A DNA stretch of 64,000 nucleotides, taken from Dioscorea cayenensis subsp. rotundata. Lineage: Eukaryota; Streptophyta; Magnoliopsida; Dioscoreales; Dioscoreaceae. The stretch spans positions 16,832,162 to 16,896,161 of the forward strand of contig NC_052476.1 in assembly GCF_009730915.1 (NCBI RefSeq), given 5' to 3'. The notes beneath the pieces were generated by a model. It was not told the DNA's origin and made no database searches. It was given only the letters and a program-made list of their open reading frames with translations. Shown piece by piece: positions 1 through 12,121 of this stretch (position 1 is its first letter; the number at the start of each line of letters is the position of its first letter). The translations under genes and the position numbers were made by a program.

Positions 1-1194
1 AGGAGTCTTCATTCAGAATTACTGCTAGAGGGAAGAAAAGTGGTATCTTCAAGAAGCCCAAGACTCTACCCAAAGTAAATCCTTTATAATGGGGTGCCCA
101 AGATTGACCAAGAGGAAGACATCCTCACCTCAGGAGAAGGGGAGCTTTGTCTCATTCCAAGACTCAGGGAATGGTTCTTCAAGTTCATTTACTAACTCTT
201 TCACACTGCTGAGAATGGTGAAGGAGAACTCCACAACTGGAGAGCTTCGATCTTCACAAAATAGCATGATGAAACGGGGCAGGCCATTGAAATCCTACAA
301 TTCCAAGGGCACTTTTTCCAAGAAGATTTACAACAACTACACCTCCTACAAGAAGCTACAAAATGAAAAGATGACACCGAGGGAGTTTTACCTAAGAAAA
401 AGGAACTTACTCTCAGAATCACGAGCTTCTGTGTTTGATAGGCTTGCACTGCCGAAGAAGTAAGCTTACAAGAAGACCACACCTTTTGTTTCTCGTTCAA
501 AGTTCCAATGGATAAGGAAACAAGATGAGGAGATGAAAGACCTTGAAGTACACACCGTAAGGGTAATTACTGAAGGGTCTGAACACCCACCTAAGCCTGA
601 GTGTCCCTTCACTAGGCTGAGAAAGAACACAACAGTTGCCACAAGTGGCATACAACAAGAAGATTTTGATCAAGTATTACAAGAAAGGGCATAAGAAAGG
701 GCAAAATCCTTCTCCCAAGTAGCTGGGTTTCAAACAACTCCTAGGAGGAATAATGATTCAAGTGAAGAAGAAGATGACAACCTTATTTTTACATCGAACA
801 AAGATCCAGTATTTGTAATATTAAAGAAGCAATTGGATCAACGAGAGAAAGATCACAAATCTATGATGCAGACTGTTACATCTCTGCCTGGTGTGATATC
901 TTGTTTAAGTGATCAGGTCCAAAACCTACTCCATGATAATTCAAGGGTTCATAGGCAAGCACCATCTGTACAAGTTATTCAAGAGGAAAAAGATGATGAA
1001 GAAGAAGTACTTGGGTTACATGAGCAAGCTGGAACATCGGCAGTGCCTGAGCCAGTGGTTTCTTGAGAAGAAATAGAAAAGATAGTTGCTGCACAATTAA
1101 AGCAAGCCAAGGGTGCTACACTAAAAAATGATGGTGATAAGCCCTACTCAAGCTTTCATGATCAAGTGGCTTATCCTAAAGGATACAATGTTCC

Positions 1195-2574
1195 TAAGTT
1201 CAAGCAGTTTAATGGCTTAGGAAACCCTGATCAACATTTAGCTCATTTCATAACAGCATGTGGGGACACAAGCAACAATCCATATTGTTGTTAAGACAAT
1301 TTGCTACTAGTCTAACTGGTGTGGCTTTTGAGTGGTATGCAAACCTACAACCTGAATCTATTCAGACATGGCTGCAAATGAAAGACTCCTTTAGGGCCAG
1401 GTTCGGCGGAGTTACTGATAAAATCACCATAGCTGATCTGGCCAACATATGATAGAACAAGGATGAGAAGGTCATAGATTATGTGATGAGATGGCATAAC
1501 TTGAGCATCAAGTGTGAGTAGCCACTCGATCAGGTGTAAGCAGTGGCTATTGGTGGGGAATATTGATAATTAGATGGCTCCATTCCTCAGCTCATCCAAT
1601 ATTCATACCTTCCAAGACTTGATCTCTCAAGTCAAAAAATTGGAAAGAACTAGTCCAAGAGTAGTATCCACAATGCAACCCACCAAAGTGCACAAAGAAA
1701 AACCAAGAAAACCAGAAGGTGTTAAGCATGTGGCCTTTGTAATTGATAAAGTAAAGGAGGGCACTACATCAGCAAATTATGATAAGCCAAAACCACCATC
1801 ACTCGGGAGTGGAAGTGAACCACCCAAGCCTGTAAGTTCTCTTCAAGAGAGAATGAGCAAAAAGTATTCCTTTAGAAGAGATAAAGTGATGAAGATATTC
1901 AAAGATGCATTGAAGATGGGTTTGCAGCTGCTATGTATTCAAATATTAGATCGAGTGGTAGTATCAGGAAGGAAAGATCACCCAAATTTCTGTCCATATC
2001 ATAGAATATTGGGCCATTCGATTAAGAACTGCTATGTATTCAAAGATTGGGTCGAGCAGCAGTATCAGGAAGGAAATATCACTTTATCTAAAAAAATATT
2101 ACTCGATCAACCAGTAGAGCATACCAATTATGTGTCAGTCATACTTGGAGAAGAAGCTTCATCGAGGCAAGTGCATGGAGCATATCAGAAGGCATGCAAG
2201 TTTATGGAGGTTTTCAAATTCCCAAGGAGTTTGCTCCTCTTGGAGTTCCAGAAGGCTTATGGGAAATTTTCATCTAAAAAAAGTCAAGAAAGATGTTGAA
2301 GAATTTGAGAGAGCTGCCTGGTATCAAGTGGCGGAGAGCTCAAGAACCAGATGTGAAGCCCATGCAAAAAACTAAGAAGAATAGAAAGATCAAGAACAAG
2401 AAAAAGAAACATAAGCAAATAAAGCCAGCTGAATTCCATCATAAGAAGTCAATTATTGAGGAATATATTGACTCCTTGGAAGATTATCAGCAAAAAGAGA
2501 GAGCCCTAATTACATTAGGTGATTATTACCCTGATGAGGTTAAGGAGCTACTCTCAAACTTAAATGAGTCTTAA
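1195..2574 (+). pseudogene. gag remnant of the gypsy element
   Basis: Around 1258-1452 the translation has a typical retrotransposon gag core (SLTGVAFEWYANLQ followed by FRARFGG). A stop at 1450 and further stops near 1520-1570 break it. A second open part (1574-2299) ends with a zinc-knuckle-like block near 1979-2040 (HPNFCPYHRILGHSIKNC). A lysine-rich stretch follows to 2574. Gag packages the element RNA. This copy cannot be translated as one protein. Confidence 0.72.
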
Positions 2575-2832
2575 GATGAAAGGCCCATGGTTGAGACTTG
2601 TCGAGTTATTACCATATATGAAGAAGCATGGGATGATGTTGATGATGAAGATGAACTTGAGCTCTACTACCCAGATGAGGATGATTCTCTACCTGAGCAG
2701 TTATATGATCAACATGGGAGACCATATGTGAGTAAAAAATAGAAAAATAAACAAGCTTTTAAAGAAAGGGTTCAAATGGCAAATGCGAGGTTACAGGAAG
2801 CTTCAACACAATCTTATCAAGCAAACCAGCAT

Positions 2833-3297
2833 TATCAAAAGGAGAAGGCAAGAAGAGTGCCTAAATATAAAATACTCAGAAAGGTTTCGCCATATGAAGA
2901 GATGCGGTCCTTCATCCAAGAGGTGACATATGATCTCACTCATTGAAAGCCACATGTTCCAGATAGTGATGCTCCTTGGAATGAGTCTGGAATCATGAAA
3001 CCTGTGAATCCTTCTTTTTTGTCAAGAGGAGATACATCCTCAATATAGTGAAGATCAAAGAGTTAACATGGAAGAAGGAAGAGCAACTCAACTTTTAAGT
3101 AATGTAAGAGGTGGGAGCTTTTCCATAAGAAGAAACAAAATTCAAGAATTATTTCAGAAGATGGTAGAGAAAGGAGTATTGCTTCTAAAGAAGAGAAGGG
3201 ATGCTACAAAAAATATGAAGAATCATCCTAAGTATTGTCCTTTTCATTATTTAATAGGGCATGTACTAGAAGATTGTAATGGTTTCAAGAGCTAGTT
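2833..3297 (+). pseudogene. Second zinc-finger-like gag block of the gypsy element
   Basis: The region 3068-3295 encodes 75 residues ending in HPKYCPFHYLIGHVLEDC, the same Cys/His layout as the block near 1979-2040. The two blocks are about 1.2 kb apart in the same element. This could be an internal duplication of the gag C-terminus or a duplication created by rearrangement. Stops separate the two parts. Confidence 0.55.
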
Positions 3298-3687
3298 ACA
3301 TAAATTACTCAAGTCGGGTACCATAAACCTACCTGAGGAGTATTTTGAGATGTCAGGTACATGTTATGCCTTGACAATCAAAGAAAGGCATGATAATGAG
3401 TGCATACATCAAGATGAGGAGGAGGATCCTCTAATGATTAATAACGTGCGAAGGCTTCTCGAGCAAGCACGTGGTACTAAAGATAAGGGAAGGAGAAGGT
3501 GATTGACGTAAATGAAGACATTGTACAACCACACAAGACTTCTACTTCGAAGACACAAGATTACAATATTACTACCCACTTGAAGAAAATTCCAGCTTAA
3601 CTAAGTGTTTTTGACGCGTTGATGATGTCACAGGAGCTCAGAGACACATTGATCCATAGCTTGCAAAACCCATAAGAGCACCAAGCT

Positions 3688-4047
3688 TATTTTGCTGAAG
3701 CTCATATGACGGAAGCTCTCTATGCATTTGGTTCTCTGGCGATTAATTTCTCAGAGAAGGACTTGTTGTTGGGGACAAAGGAGCACAATAGACCCTTATA
3801 TGCTACCGGGTCTTGTGATGGGACAAGAGTCAATCGAATCCTCATTGATCAAGGCTCATTAGTAAATCTGATGACACTAAAGACTTTGCATGCCTTGTCA
3901 TTGGAGACATATCACCTATCAGCTGAAAAGATTATTGTCCAAGGCTTTAACCAGCATAGTCAAAAAGCCCTTGGGCCAATTACTCTCCCTTTTAAGATTG
4001 GGAAGCTGGCATCAGATGTGAAGTTTCATGTTATCAACACTCGATAG
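3688..4047 (+). pseudogene. Aspartic protease domain remnant of the gypsy element
   Basis: The open segment 3706-4047 holds RILIDQGSLVNLMTLKTL, which matches the retropepsin active-site region of plant gypsy elements. The usual D-S/T-G is changed to D-Q-G here. Downstream beta-strand text (GFNQHSQKALGPITL) also fits. The change in the catalytic triplet and the stop after 4045 indicate an inactive copy. Confidence 0.65.
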
Positions 4048-4872
4048 CTTTTACAGAGCATTGTTGGGAAGACCATGTCTACATGAAAACTATGTGGTTC
4101 CTTCCACTTTGCACCAATGTTAGAAGCATATAAAAGATGATGATGTATACCTCATAGATGGGGAGATTCAACCATTTGGTGTGCATAAAATCAACTATGA
4201 GGATGCAAGGCATTTTGTGAATACACCAAAACGGAACAAGCTTTCACGTACCAAAGATGATGCCCTTATGAAAGTCACTAAAAACTACCAAGCTCACTCG
4301 TAAGAAGGCTTCTGTTTTTGCCTTTGAAACCGCTTTGAAGTGACAAGTAGTCTTCAAGAAGAAAAAGATCATGAAGATATACAAATCATTCTCTCACCTT
4401 CTCGTCGTCACAAGAGTAAATTTCATTCCTACCAATTAAAAAAGAAGATGATGATGATTAAGTTCGGTTGAAAGCTCTTCATGTTACAAGAATACCGGAG
4501 GGCCTTTTACAAAGCTCTCTGATGAGTTAGCATGTTAAACTCGATATAATGGCTCATTATCTCTATGTGCCTTCTCGCCATCAAGAGGAGAGAGGGATTC
4601 TCTATAAGTCTCGATCCCAATAAATCTAAGGATGAAGATATTTTGATGAGCAAAGCAATGCAAGATGAAGAACCTTGGCCTTTGAGTGTTCCGAGACTAT
4701 TATCCTTCTAAGCTAAGAAAAATTAATAGCAAGTCTAATTAATTTTGAAGCTATCTCAAAAGATGACATATCTCTCTTTGAGAGACTCGCACCCCTTTAA
4801 GATTGCTGCAAGGTCAAGGCTTAAGCAAAAAGGGACTTTGGGTTTCAAGATGAATAAATATGTGAATGTCGC

Positions 4873-6600
4873 ATGGTGTCAGCTATTGAAGGGTCGGATA
4901 CAAAAGATGAAGATCCACTTGAAGTAACATTAAATGATCATCTTGTAAAAGATATAAAGTTGAAAGATGCACCCCCTGAGCTCGAAGACGGAGGGAAAGC
5001 GAAAATTGATGAGTTGGTGGAAATCAACTTGGGAAGTGAGAGTGATCCTAAACCCAGTTTCTTAAGTGCACAAACTAGCTCAAGAAGAGAAAGAAGCTCA
5101 TTCAAAAGCATCCTTGCAGAGTATATCGATTGTTTTGCATGGAGTTATAAGGAGATGCCAGGACTTGACACAGTAAATAGCAAAGAGCACAGTTTCGCTA
5201 TTGACCCAAGTTTTCCACCAGTAAAACAAGCACTAAGAAAGATGAAGTTTGATCTGGAGGAGAGCGTCATTAAAGAAACAAAGAAACTATTGGAGGCTAG
5301 TTTCATAAGGGAAGAAAAGTACCCTAATTGGATTGCCAAAGATAGTTCATGGTCAAGAAGTAAAGAATGGGCAAAATCAGAATATGTGTGGACTTTAGAG
5401 ACTTAAACAAAGCATGTCCCAAAGATGATTTTCCACTACCTGTTATGGAGATCATGATTGATAATACTCCTCATTATGAGATGTTTTCTTTCATGGATGG
5501 TTTCTCTAGGTACAACCAAATCAAGATGGACCTAGAGGATGAAAAACATACTGTGTTCTGGACACCAATAAGCATCTACTGCTATAAAGTTATGCCGTTT
5601 GGACTAAAGAATGTGGGGCAACATATCAAAGAGCCATGACAAAAATTTTTGATGATTTGATTCACCAAGTCGTGGAGTGCTATGTAGATGATTTAGTGGT
5701 GAAGACACAATCAAGAGATTGACCTCTCAATAACTTGAGAACGGTGTTCGATCATATTAGAAAATACAACTTGAAGATGAACCCTATTAAATGTGCATTT
5801 GGGGTGCTATCCGGAAAATTCCTTGGATTCATCATGAGGCACCGAGGAATAGAGATTGACCCCTCTAAAATTAAAGCGATCATAGAAATGCCACCTCCAA
5901 AGACATTGAAGCAGATGAGGTCCTTCCAAGGACGTCTTGCCTATATTAAAAGGTTCATCGCCAATCTTTCGAGCAGGTGTAAGTCGTTCTCAAAGCTGGT
6001 GAAAAAGAATGCTCCCTTCAAGTTGGACGATGAATGCCAAACTGCTTTTGAAGAAATCAAGCGCTTACTTTTACCAATCCCCAATGTTAAACTAGCACCA
6101 ATTGGTGTGAAAGCTATTGATTTATATACAACAACCTCGGGATGGATCCCCTTGGAGCTCTACCAGCCCAAAAAGAATGAAGAAGGGAAGGAGAAATGCC
6201 CCTATACTACCTTAGTAGAATGTTGGTGGGTGCCGAAACAAATATGCACCAATAAAGAAGCACTGCTCTCCTTGGTAGTTTGCAAAAGAAAGAAGCTTCG
6301 GCATTATTTGCTCTCACATAAAGTTATTCTTATCTCAAGAATAGACCCACTCAAGTACTTGATGACCAGACCACTACTTACCGGAAGATTAACGAAATGA
6401 GTATTGATACTCATGGAGTTTGACATAACTTATACTCCACAAAAAGCAATCAAAGGTCAAGTCATTGGCGATTTTCTCATGAACATCCTTTACCCGATGA
6501 ATCTCCTTTGAGGTATGATCTCCCTGATGAAGATACTTTGGGAATTGAAGAGGGAAAACAATGTTGAAGATGTACTGATGGAGCTTCTTTTATCCAACCA
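4873..6600 (+). pseudogene. Reverse transcriptase and RNase H remnant of the gypsy element
   Basis: The RT domain starts near 5090 (FAWSYKEMPGLD) and continues in shifted frames through RICVDFRDLNKACPKDDFP (about 5377) and KVMPFGLKN (about 5587) to the YVDD catalytic box near 5680. The next open part (5735-6400) covers the RT connection (NPIKCAFGVLSGKFLGFI) and the start of RNase H (DECQTAFEEIKRLL). At least three frame changes and in-frame stops (5404, 5637, 5719) interrupt it. It cannot yield an active polymerase. Confidence 0.85.
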
Positions 6601-6899
6601 AATTATTAGACCTTAGAATTCCTCAAGTTAGAGTCGTATCGACTCATCCTCATTTCTTCCGGCTAGGGATCCTAAGATACTCTCTTTCTTTGTCAGAAGC
6701 CATGTACTCAACAATGAAGCGATCATGAAGCTCTTATTGTCGGATTGGAGCTAGTAGTCAATATGGGGGTTCAAAGCTTTGTGACATATATGGCGATTCA
6801 CAACTCATTATAAATCAGTTGAAGGAAGTTTCAAGACTCATAAGCAAGAACCTTCTTCAGAGATTACCATAGAGTTATTGAATTATCGAAGCAAATTCT

Positions 6900-8070
6900 G
6901 ATGTTGTCGAGAGAGTTTCCGTGTCGATTAATGGAAAAAGCGTATAGTTTAGCCAAATTGGCAAAAGAGTTGGCTGATCCATATCAAGAGGAGATCCAAG
7001 TTACCATTTGAAACATGCAAGTGTTGAATTCATGCTTTGACGAAGAATTAGAAAACAAGAAGCTCAGAAAAGAAGAAGTTTCCGGCTAGTTTGCTAAAGA
7101 TGATTGGGGGAGCCTTTCATTAAATATTTGAAGTATGGCTAACTCCTGCATAAAGTCTCTCTGCACGACAGCTTAAAGAAAAGGACGGCGAGGTTTCACC
7201 CTTGTTAACGATGTTCTCTATCAAAAGATCATATGATCAACTCCTACTAAGATGTCTCTTAAGGAGGAGTCTCAAGAAGTCATGCATGAAGTCCATTCTC
7301 GTATTTGTGGAGCTCACCAATGTCAGACCAAAGATGCGATGAAGACTAAACACATTGGGTAACTATCGTGCCAAGTGGCGATCACGATTGCACTACACAT
7401 GCAAGACGGTGTAAACTTTGTGCCCAGGTCAAGCGATTTTCATTCATCGTCACTCCCAATCCTCGCACCCTACAATCTCTTCATATGACCTCTTCAAGAT
7501 GTGGGGGACCTGATGGCGATAGGCTCTATCGGTAGCCTACCATCATCAAGAGGTAGGGCATCGCTTTTATTAAACGCACGCTAATCTGACTCATTTCACA
7601 TGCCGGCGGAAGTCATTCCTTTAAATGGAAGTAAAAGGCAGTATACCATCATCGTCCTCAAAGACTACGTGCTATATTAAATTTGGACGCTCTAGAAGGA
7701 TCATCTCGCATAACGGCCAGGATCTAAAAAGTTTTCTCTAGTTGAGTGGTTTGCTCAAACGATCACAAAATAGATCGAGGTATTCTCTATCTATAATGTT
7801 AGAGCAAATGGTCTCATTAAGCATTCAATAAAACATTATCCAAATTCGGTTTAAGAAAGCGCTTTAAAAGTCAAAGGGATTGGCAACGAAAGGCTCCCTT
7901 CAAGTTTTATGGGCATATCGACAACGACGTAACAATCGACTAATCAACACCATACTGCTATTTGCATGTGGTTGTTCTTCCACTCTGAAGTCCAACTCCA
8001 TCTTTAAGAATTGCTCACAAATGAACTCACAAAATGAAGATAGAGTTCGCTATGCTTGATGAGCTTGATG
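6900..8070 (+). pseudogene. Heavily decayed integrase region of the gypsy element
   Basis: Only short matches to plant gypsy integrase remain, for example text near 7690-7730 resembling the R-x-I-I-S-x-N-G block. Many stops occur in every frame. The assignment rests mostly on position after RT/RNase H. Confidence 0.45.
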
Positions 8071-8079
8071 TTTAGATGA

Positions 8080-8796
8080 AAGAAGGCTAGGAGGTCTAAC
8101 AAATCTTGAAGTTCACAAAGCAAGGATGGCTCGACCGAACCGAGAAAGGAGAGATGAAAGTGGGCGCAGAAGACCAATCATCACCAACAAAGACGCTGGG
8201 CAAATTCAAGTCAAATCGGGGCCTAGCGGCACAGAGGTCGCTCACGGGCCGGGGCTTATCGGGCCTAGCCTGACCGGCTGAAAGGAGACCCATGCCACCC
8301 ATCAATGCGCCATGAAAAATATTGGTCCTAGTGATGTATATGTAATGCATGATTTGAAAAAAATTAAAAAAAAAAAGAAAGAAGCAAAAATAAAAATAAA
8401 ACCAAAAACCAAAACCAAAAACAAAACAAAAAACAAAAACAAAAACAAAAAATCAAAAAAAAAAAAACAACAAAAATAAAAAAAAAGATAAATATAAAAA
8501 ATAGAAGCAAAGGTAAGAACTTGTGTTTGTTCATGACGGGAATGTCCGAAGTTGCTCTTGTTCGAAAGTACCGAAGGGCAGCGCGTTATATAGTAAAGCA
8601 TGCTTCGAAATTACGTAGTTCTATTATCTTGTTTCTCTTTGAATAAAAGCGCATTGTAGTAGCGAAAAATTTGTGTTTGTTCATGACGGAACGTCCAATG
8701 CTCTTGCTCTGAGCAAGATTGGTCAGCGTGATAGATGCTTCTGAGTAAACATAAATTCCATCATGTTGTTTTCATCGTTGAATAAAAGATATGATT
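8080..8796 (+). repeat. Non-coding 3' part of the gypsy element with a tandem repeat of about 150 bp
   Basis: After an A-rich tract with CCAAAA/CAAAAA motifs (8345-8490), the phrase TTGTGTTTGTTCATGACGG occurs at 8521 and again at 8671. Each copy is followed about 110 bp later by a TTGAATAAAAG phrase (8638 and 8777). That makes two head-to-tail units, the second cut by the gap. This is probably LTR sequence with its polyadenylation region. No gene is seen. Confidence 0.5.
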
Positions 8797-9796
8797 NNNN
8801 NNNNNNNNNNNNNNNNNNNNNNNNNNNNNNNNNNNNNNNNNNNNNNNNNNNNNNNNNNNNNNNNNNNNNNNNNNNNNNNNNNNNNNNNNNNNNNNNNNNN
8901 NNNNNNNNNNNNNNNNNNNNNNNNNNNNNNNNNNNNNNNNNNNNNNNNNNNNNNNNNNNNNNNNNNNNNNNNNNNNNNNNNNNNNNNNNNNNNNNNNNNN
9001 NNNNNNNNNNNNNNNNNNNNNNNNNNNNNNNNNNNNNNNNNNNNNNNNNNNNNNNNNNNNNNNNNNNNNNNNNNNNNNNNNNNNNNNNNNNNNNNNNNNN
9101 NNNNNNNNNNNNNNNNNNNNNNNNNNNNNNNNNNNNNNNNNNNNNNNNNNNNNNNNNNNNNNNNNNNNNNNNNNNNNNNNNNNNNNNNNNNNNNNNNNNN
9201 NNNNNNNNNNNNNNNNNNNNNNNNNNNNNNNNNNNNNNNNNNNNNNNNNNNNNNNNNNNNNNNNNNNNNNNNNNNNNNNNNNNNNNNNNNNNNNNNNNNN
9301 NNNNNNNNNNNNNNNNNNNNNNNNNNNNNNNNNNNNNNNNNNNNNNNNNNNNNNNNNNNNNNNNNNNNNNNNNNNNNNNNNNNNNNNNNNNNNNNNNNNN
9401 NNNNNNNNNNNNNNNNNNNNNNNNNNNNNNNNNNNNNNNNNNNNNNNNNNNNNNNNNNNNNNNNNNNNNNNNNNNNNNNNNNNNNNNNNNNNNNNNNNNN
9501 NNNNNNNNNNNNNNNNNNNNNNNNNNNNNNNNNNNNNNNNNNNNNNNNNNNNNNNNNNNNNNNNNNNNNNNNNNNNNNNNNNNNNNNNNNNNNNNNNNNN
9601 NNNNNNNNNNNNNNNNNNNNNNNNNNNNNNNNNNNNNNNNNNNNNNNNNNNNNNNNNNNNNNNNNNNNNNNNNNNNNNNNNNNNNNNNNNNNNNNNNNNN
9701 NNNNNNNNNNNNNNNNNNNNNNNNNNNNNNNNNNNNNNNNNNNNNNNNNNNNNNNNNNNNNNNNNNNNNNNNNNNNNNNNNNNNNNNNNNNNNNNN
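8797..9796. other. Assembly gap (1000 N)
   Basis: An uninterrupted run of exactly 1000 N, a conventional scaffold-gap length, so the true distance is unknown. The gypsy 3' end, the left end of a hAT fragment and the 5' part of a copia element probably lie in it. Confidence 0.99.
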
Positions 9797-9919
9797 AAAC
9801 GTGTCGTGTTAGGTGTTCTACAAAATAACCCATTTAATAATCGTGTAGTAGTTAATGGTATGTCGGTTCACGGGTCGACCCGACACGAACCGACCGACTA
9901 ACCCGTTTTGCCACCCCTA
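9797..9919. mobile_element. Right end of a non-autonomous hAT-like element
   Basis: The end reads ACCCGTTTTGCCACCCCTA, the reverse complement of the common plant hAT terminus TAGGGGTGGCAAAACGGGT. Subterminal GGGTCGACCCGACACG palindromic text fits this class. The left end and target duplication are hidden in the gap. Confidence 0.6.
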
Positions 9920-9927
9920 AACCTAGG

Positions 9928-11884
9928 CAATTCAATGATAGCAGTAGTTCTATACAAAAAGGCATTCAACACCATAATAGCCACTAAACCGATTGGATCA
10001 TGTTGAGGCTCTTCGAGAACCATAATGGGACGCAAGCTATGAGTGAGGAGTATATGGCTCTTTGTCAAGAACAATACATGGCATCCGACTCCACCAAGGC
10101 CAGGCATCAATATCATTGATTGTAAATGGATTTTCAAAATCAAAAGGATGGATGATGATCATATCGAAAGATACAAGGCACGGCTACTTGCAAAAGGCTT
10201 CAAACAAAAAGTATAGGTTACTTCACTGAAGACACTTTCAGTCCTCGTAGTTAAATTTTGGGTATAAAATATCAAAATGGTCCTCTATTTTTTTCATTTT
10301 TCCATCCTTTTTAGCTCTCTAATATAAAATCCATCCTTTTGGTCCTTATATTTGCACATTTTTCGTCCTGAGTTAGTACCGACTTTTAATCACGTATACT
10401 GTTCATGGCATTTTTTCATCCTTTTTAGTCCCTATAATTCATCAACCGGAAGGACCAAAAAGAGCGAGATCTCAATTAGAGGGACCAAAAAGATAAAAAT
10501 GCTAATACTGAGGACCAAAAATGGCGTAATTTCATATTAGAGGGACTAAAAATGGAAAAAGCGTAAAAATAGAGGGACCATTTTGATATTTTGACCTTAA
10601 ATATACTACAATATGCCTTAGTTTGTCAATAGTTGTGTCAAGGGGATGGCAACTCAAACAACTAGATGTTCAAAATGCTTTTCTGCATGGGTATTTAGAG
10701 GGAGGAAAGTGTACATGAAGCAACCCCTAGTTTTTGTTTCATGCCAACACCTCGACTATTTCGTAAACTAGACAAGGCCATTTATGGATTAAAACAAGCT
10801 CCTAGAGCTTGGTACTCAAGGCTTAGTGGTAAGCTACAGCAGCCTAGGGATTTGTGGCATCCAAGCCCCGATAATCTCTATTCATATACCATAGTAAAAG
10901 CGATCTACTATTTATATGTTGATTTATGTTGATGACATAATAGTGGCTAGTAGTTCTTCTAATGCTACTAATGCACTTCTAAAGAAATTGAAAGAAGATT
11001 TTGTAATTAAATACTTGGGAGATATGCATTACTTTCTGGGAATTGAAGTGAAAATGACGCAATATGGCTAAACACCGATACGCTGTAAGTCACACGTAAA
11101 AATTTGCTTCACAAGGCAAATATGATCAACTAAAAACCAAATACTACTCCTATAAAATGTTTAGAGAGGCTGTCCAAGGTTGAAGGAGATCCCTCTCAAT
11201 GCGAAGAAGTTACCATATATCGAAGTCTAGTTGGAGCTTTTACGATGCTTGACTCTCACTGAGACCGATATTTCATATTCAATCAACAAGGTTTGTCAAG
11301 ATCTACTAGCTCCAACCAATTAGCACCTTATTGCAGTTAAGAGAATTATCAGATATCTCAAATTCACAAGTACAATAGGACTAAAGATTCAAAAGTGTTC
11401 TTCAACTCTACTGAGTGCTTTTTTAGATGCTGATTGGACATGTTATAGTGATGACAGAAGATCAACTGGTGGCTATGCAATGCATTTTTGATCAAATCTC
11501 ATTTCATGGAGTTCAAGGAAGTAGGCTACTATATCCAGATCTAGTAATGAAGCTGAGTATAAATTTGTAGCAATTACTACAACAGAGGTTATATGGTTAC
11601 AATCATTGCTATAAGAATTGAAGGTATCATAGAGGAGGTCACCAATTCTATGGTGTGATAACTTGGGGGCTGTTTATCTCACAGCAAACCCAGTTTTTCA
11701 TGCACGTACCAAACATATTGAGGTAGACTATCACTTTGTCAGAGAATGGATGGCCCCCAAATTGTTGAAGATCAGGTTCATTTCCTCTCAAGATCAAGTT
11801 GCTGATATATTCACAAAGGCTTTAGTAACTCCGCACTTCATTAACCTGAAGAACAATCTTAACCTAGTTACCACATGGTTATGA
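9928..11884 (+). pseudogene. Ty1/copia pol remnant (RT and RNase H)
   Basis: Copia RT text is seen before and after a small insertion: CKWIFKIKRMDDDHIERYKA near 10120, then [14 protein letters not shown] near 10660, AIYGLKQAPRAWYSRLS near 10777, the YVDD box near 10930, and RNase H (SEAEYKF, then [13 protein letters not shown] and [13 protein letters not shown]) up to the stop at 11884. Several frame changes and stops make it non-functional. Gag, protease and integrase are missing, either in the gap or lost. Confidence 0.85.
10259..10597. mobile_element. Foldback MITE inserted in the copia RT
   Basis: About 30 bp at the left (GTATAAAATATCAAAATGG) recur inverted at the right (CCATTTTGATATTTTGACC). 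The interior is made of GGACCAAAAA/GGTCCTT motifs in both orientations. Flanks are TTAAATTTT and TTAAATATA, an imperfect 9-bp match. It resembles the element at 58857-59179, so a Mutator-type MITE is likely. It splits the copia RT between the FSP and LSIV segments. Confidence 0.65.
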
Positions 11885-11895
11885 TTGAAGGGGAA

Positions 11896-12121
11896 TGCTA
11901 AACAATATGACTTATTCTCTAGCTATTCCTATTATTTAGGATAAAGCTATGTCAGTGATCTTCTTATGATTCTATTCAGTTACAAAGTATGCCTGTAATG
12001 TAGGTAACAACCATTGTAGCTTATCCAGAAACACAATATAAATATTTATCTAAACCCGATGTGATAATAACATAGGGCTACAATCATTTTCTTCTATCTT
12101 GTGTGTTTCTTACTTTTTCAA
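11896..12121 (+). mobile_element. 3' LTR of the copia remnant
   Basis: A purine tract (GAAGGGGAA, 11887-11895) directly precedes a TG start. The segment ends in CA at 12121, with a TATA-like ATATAAATATT in between. Length (226 bp) suits a small copia LTR. The end abuts repeat units of the minisatellite, so the element appears to have inserted into that array. Confidence 0.6.

Larger units (their letters stand above)
1..8796 (+). mobile_element. Degenerate Ty3/gypsy retrotransposon (Tat-type), 5' end outside window
   Basis: Fragments in the order gag, protease, reverse transcriptase, RNase H, integrase run along the plus strand, broken by many stops and frameshifts. This is the gypsy order. 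The RT text (KDDFPLP, SFMDGFSRYNQIKM, KVMPFGLKN, YVDDLVVKT) is close to what I know of the plant Tat/Ogre lineage. The 5' LTR is not in the window, and the 3' side runs into the assembly gap, so length and target duplication cannot be set. No full-length reading frame survives. It is an old, dead copy. Confidence 0.88.

Noticed and set aside
8763..9833. Long open frames of about 350 residues on both strands
   Set aside because: They are translations of the run of N in the assembly gap.
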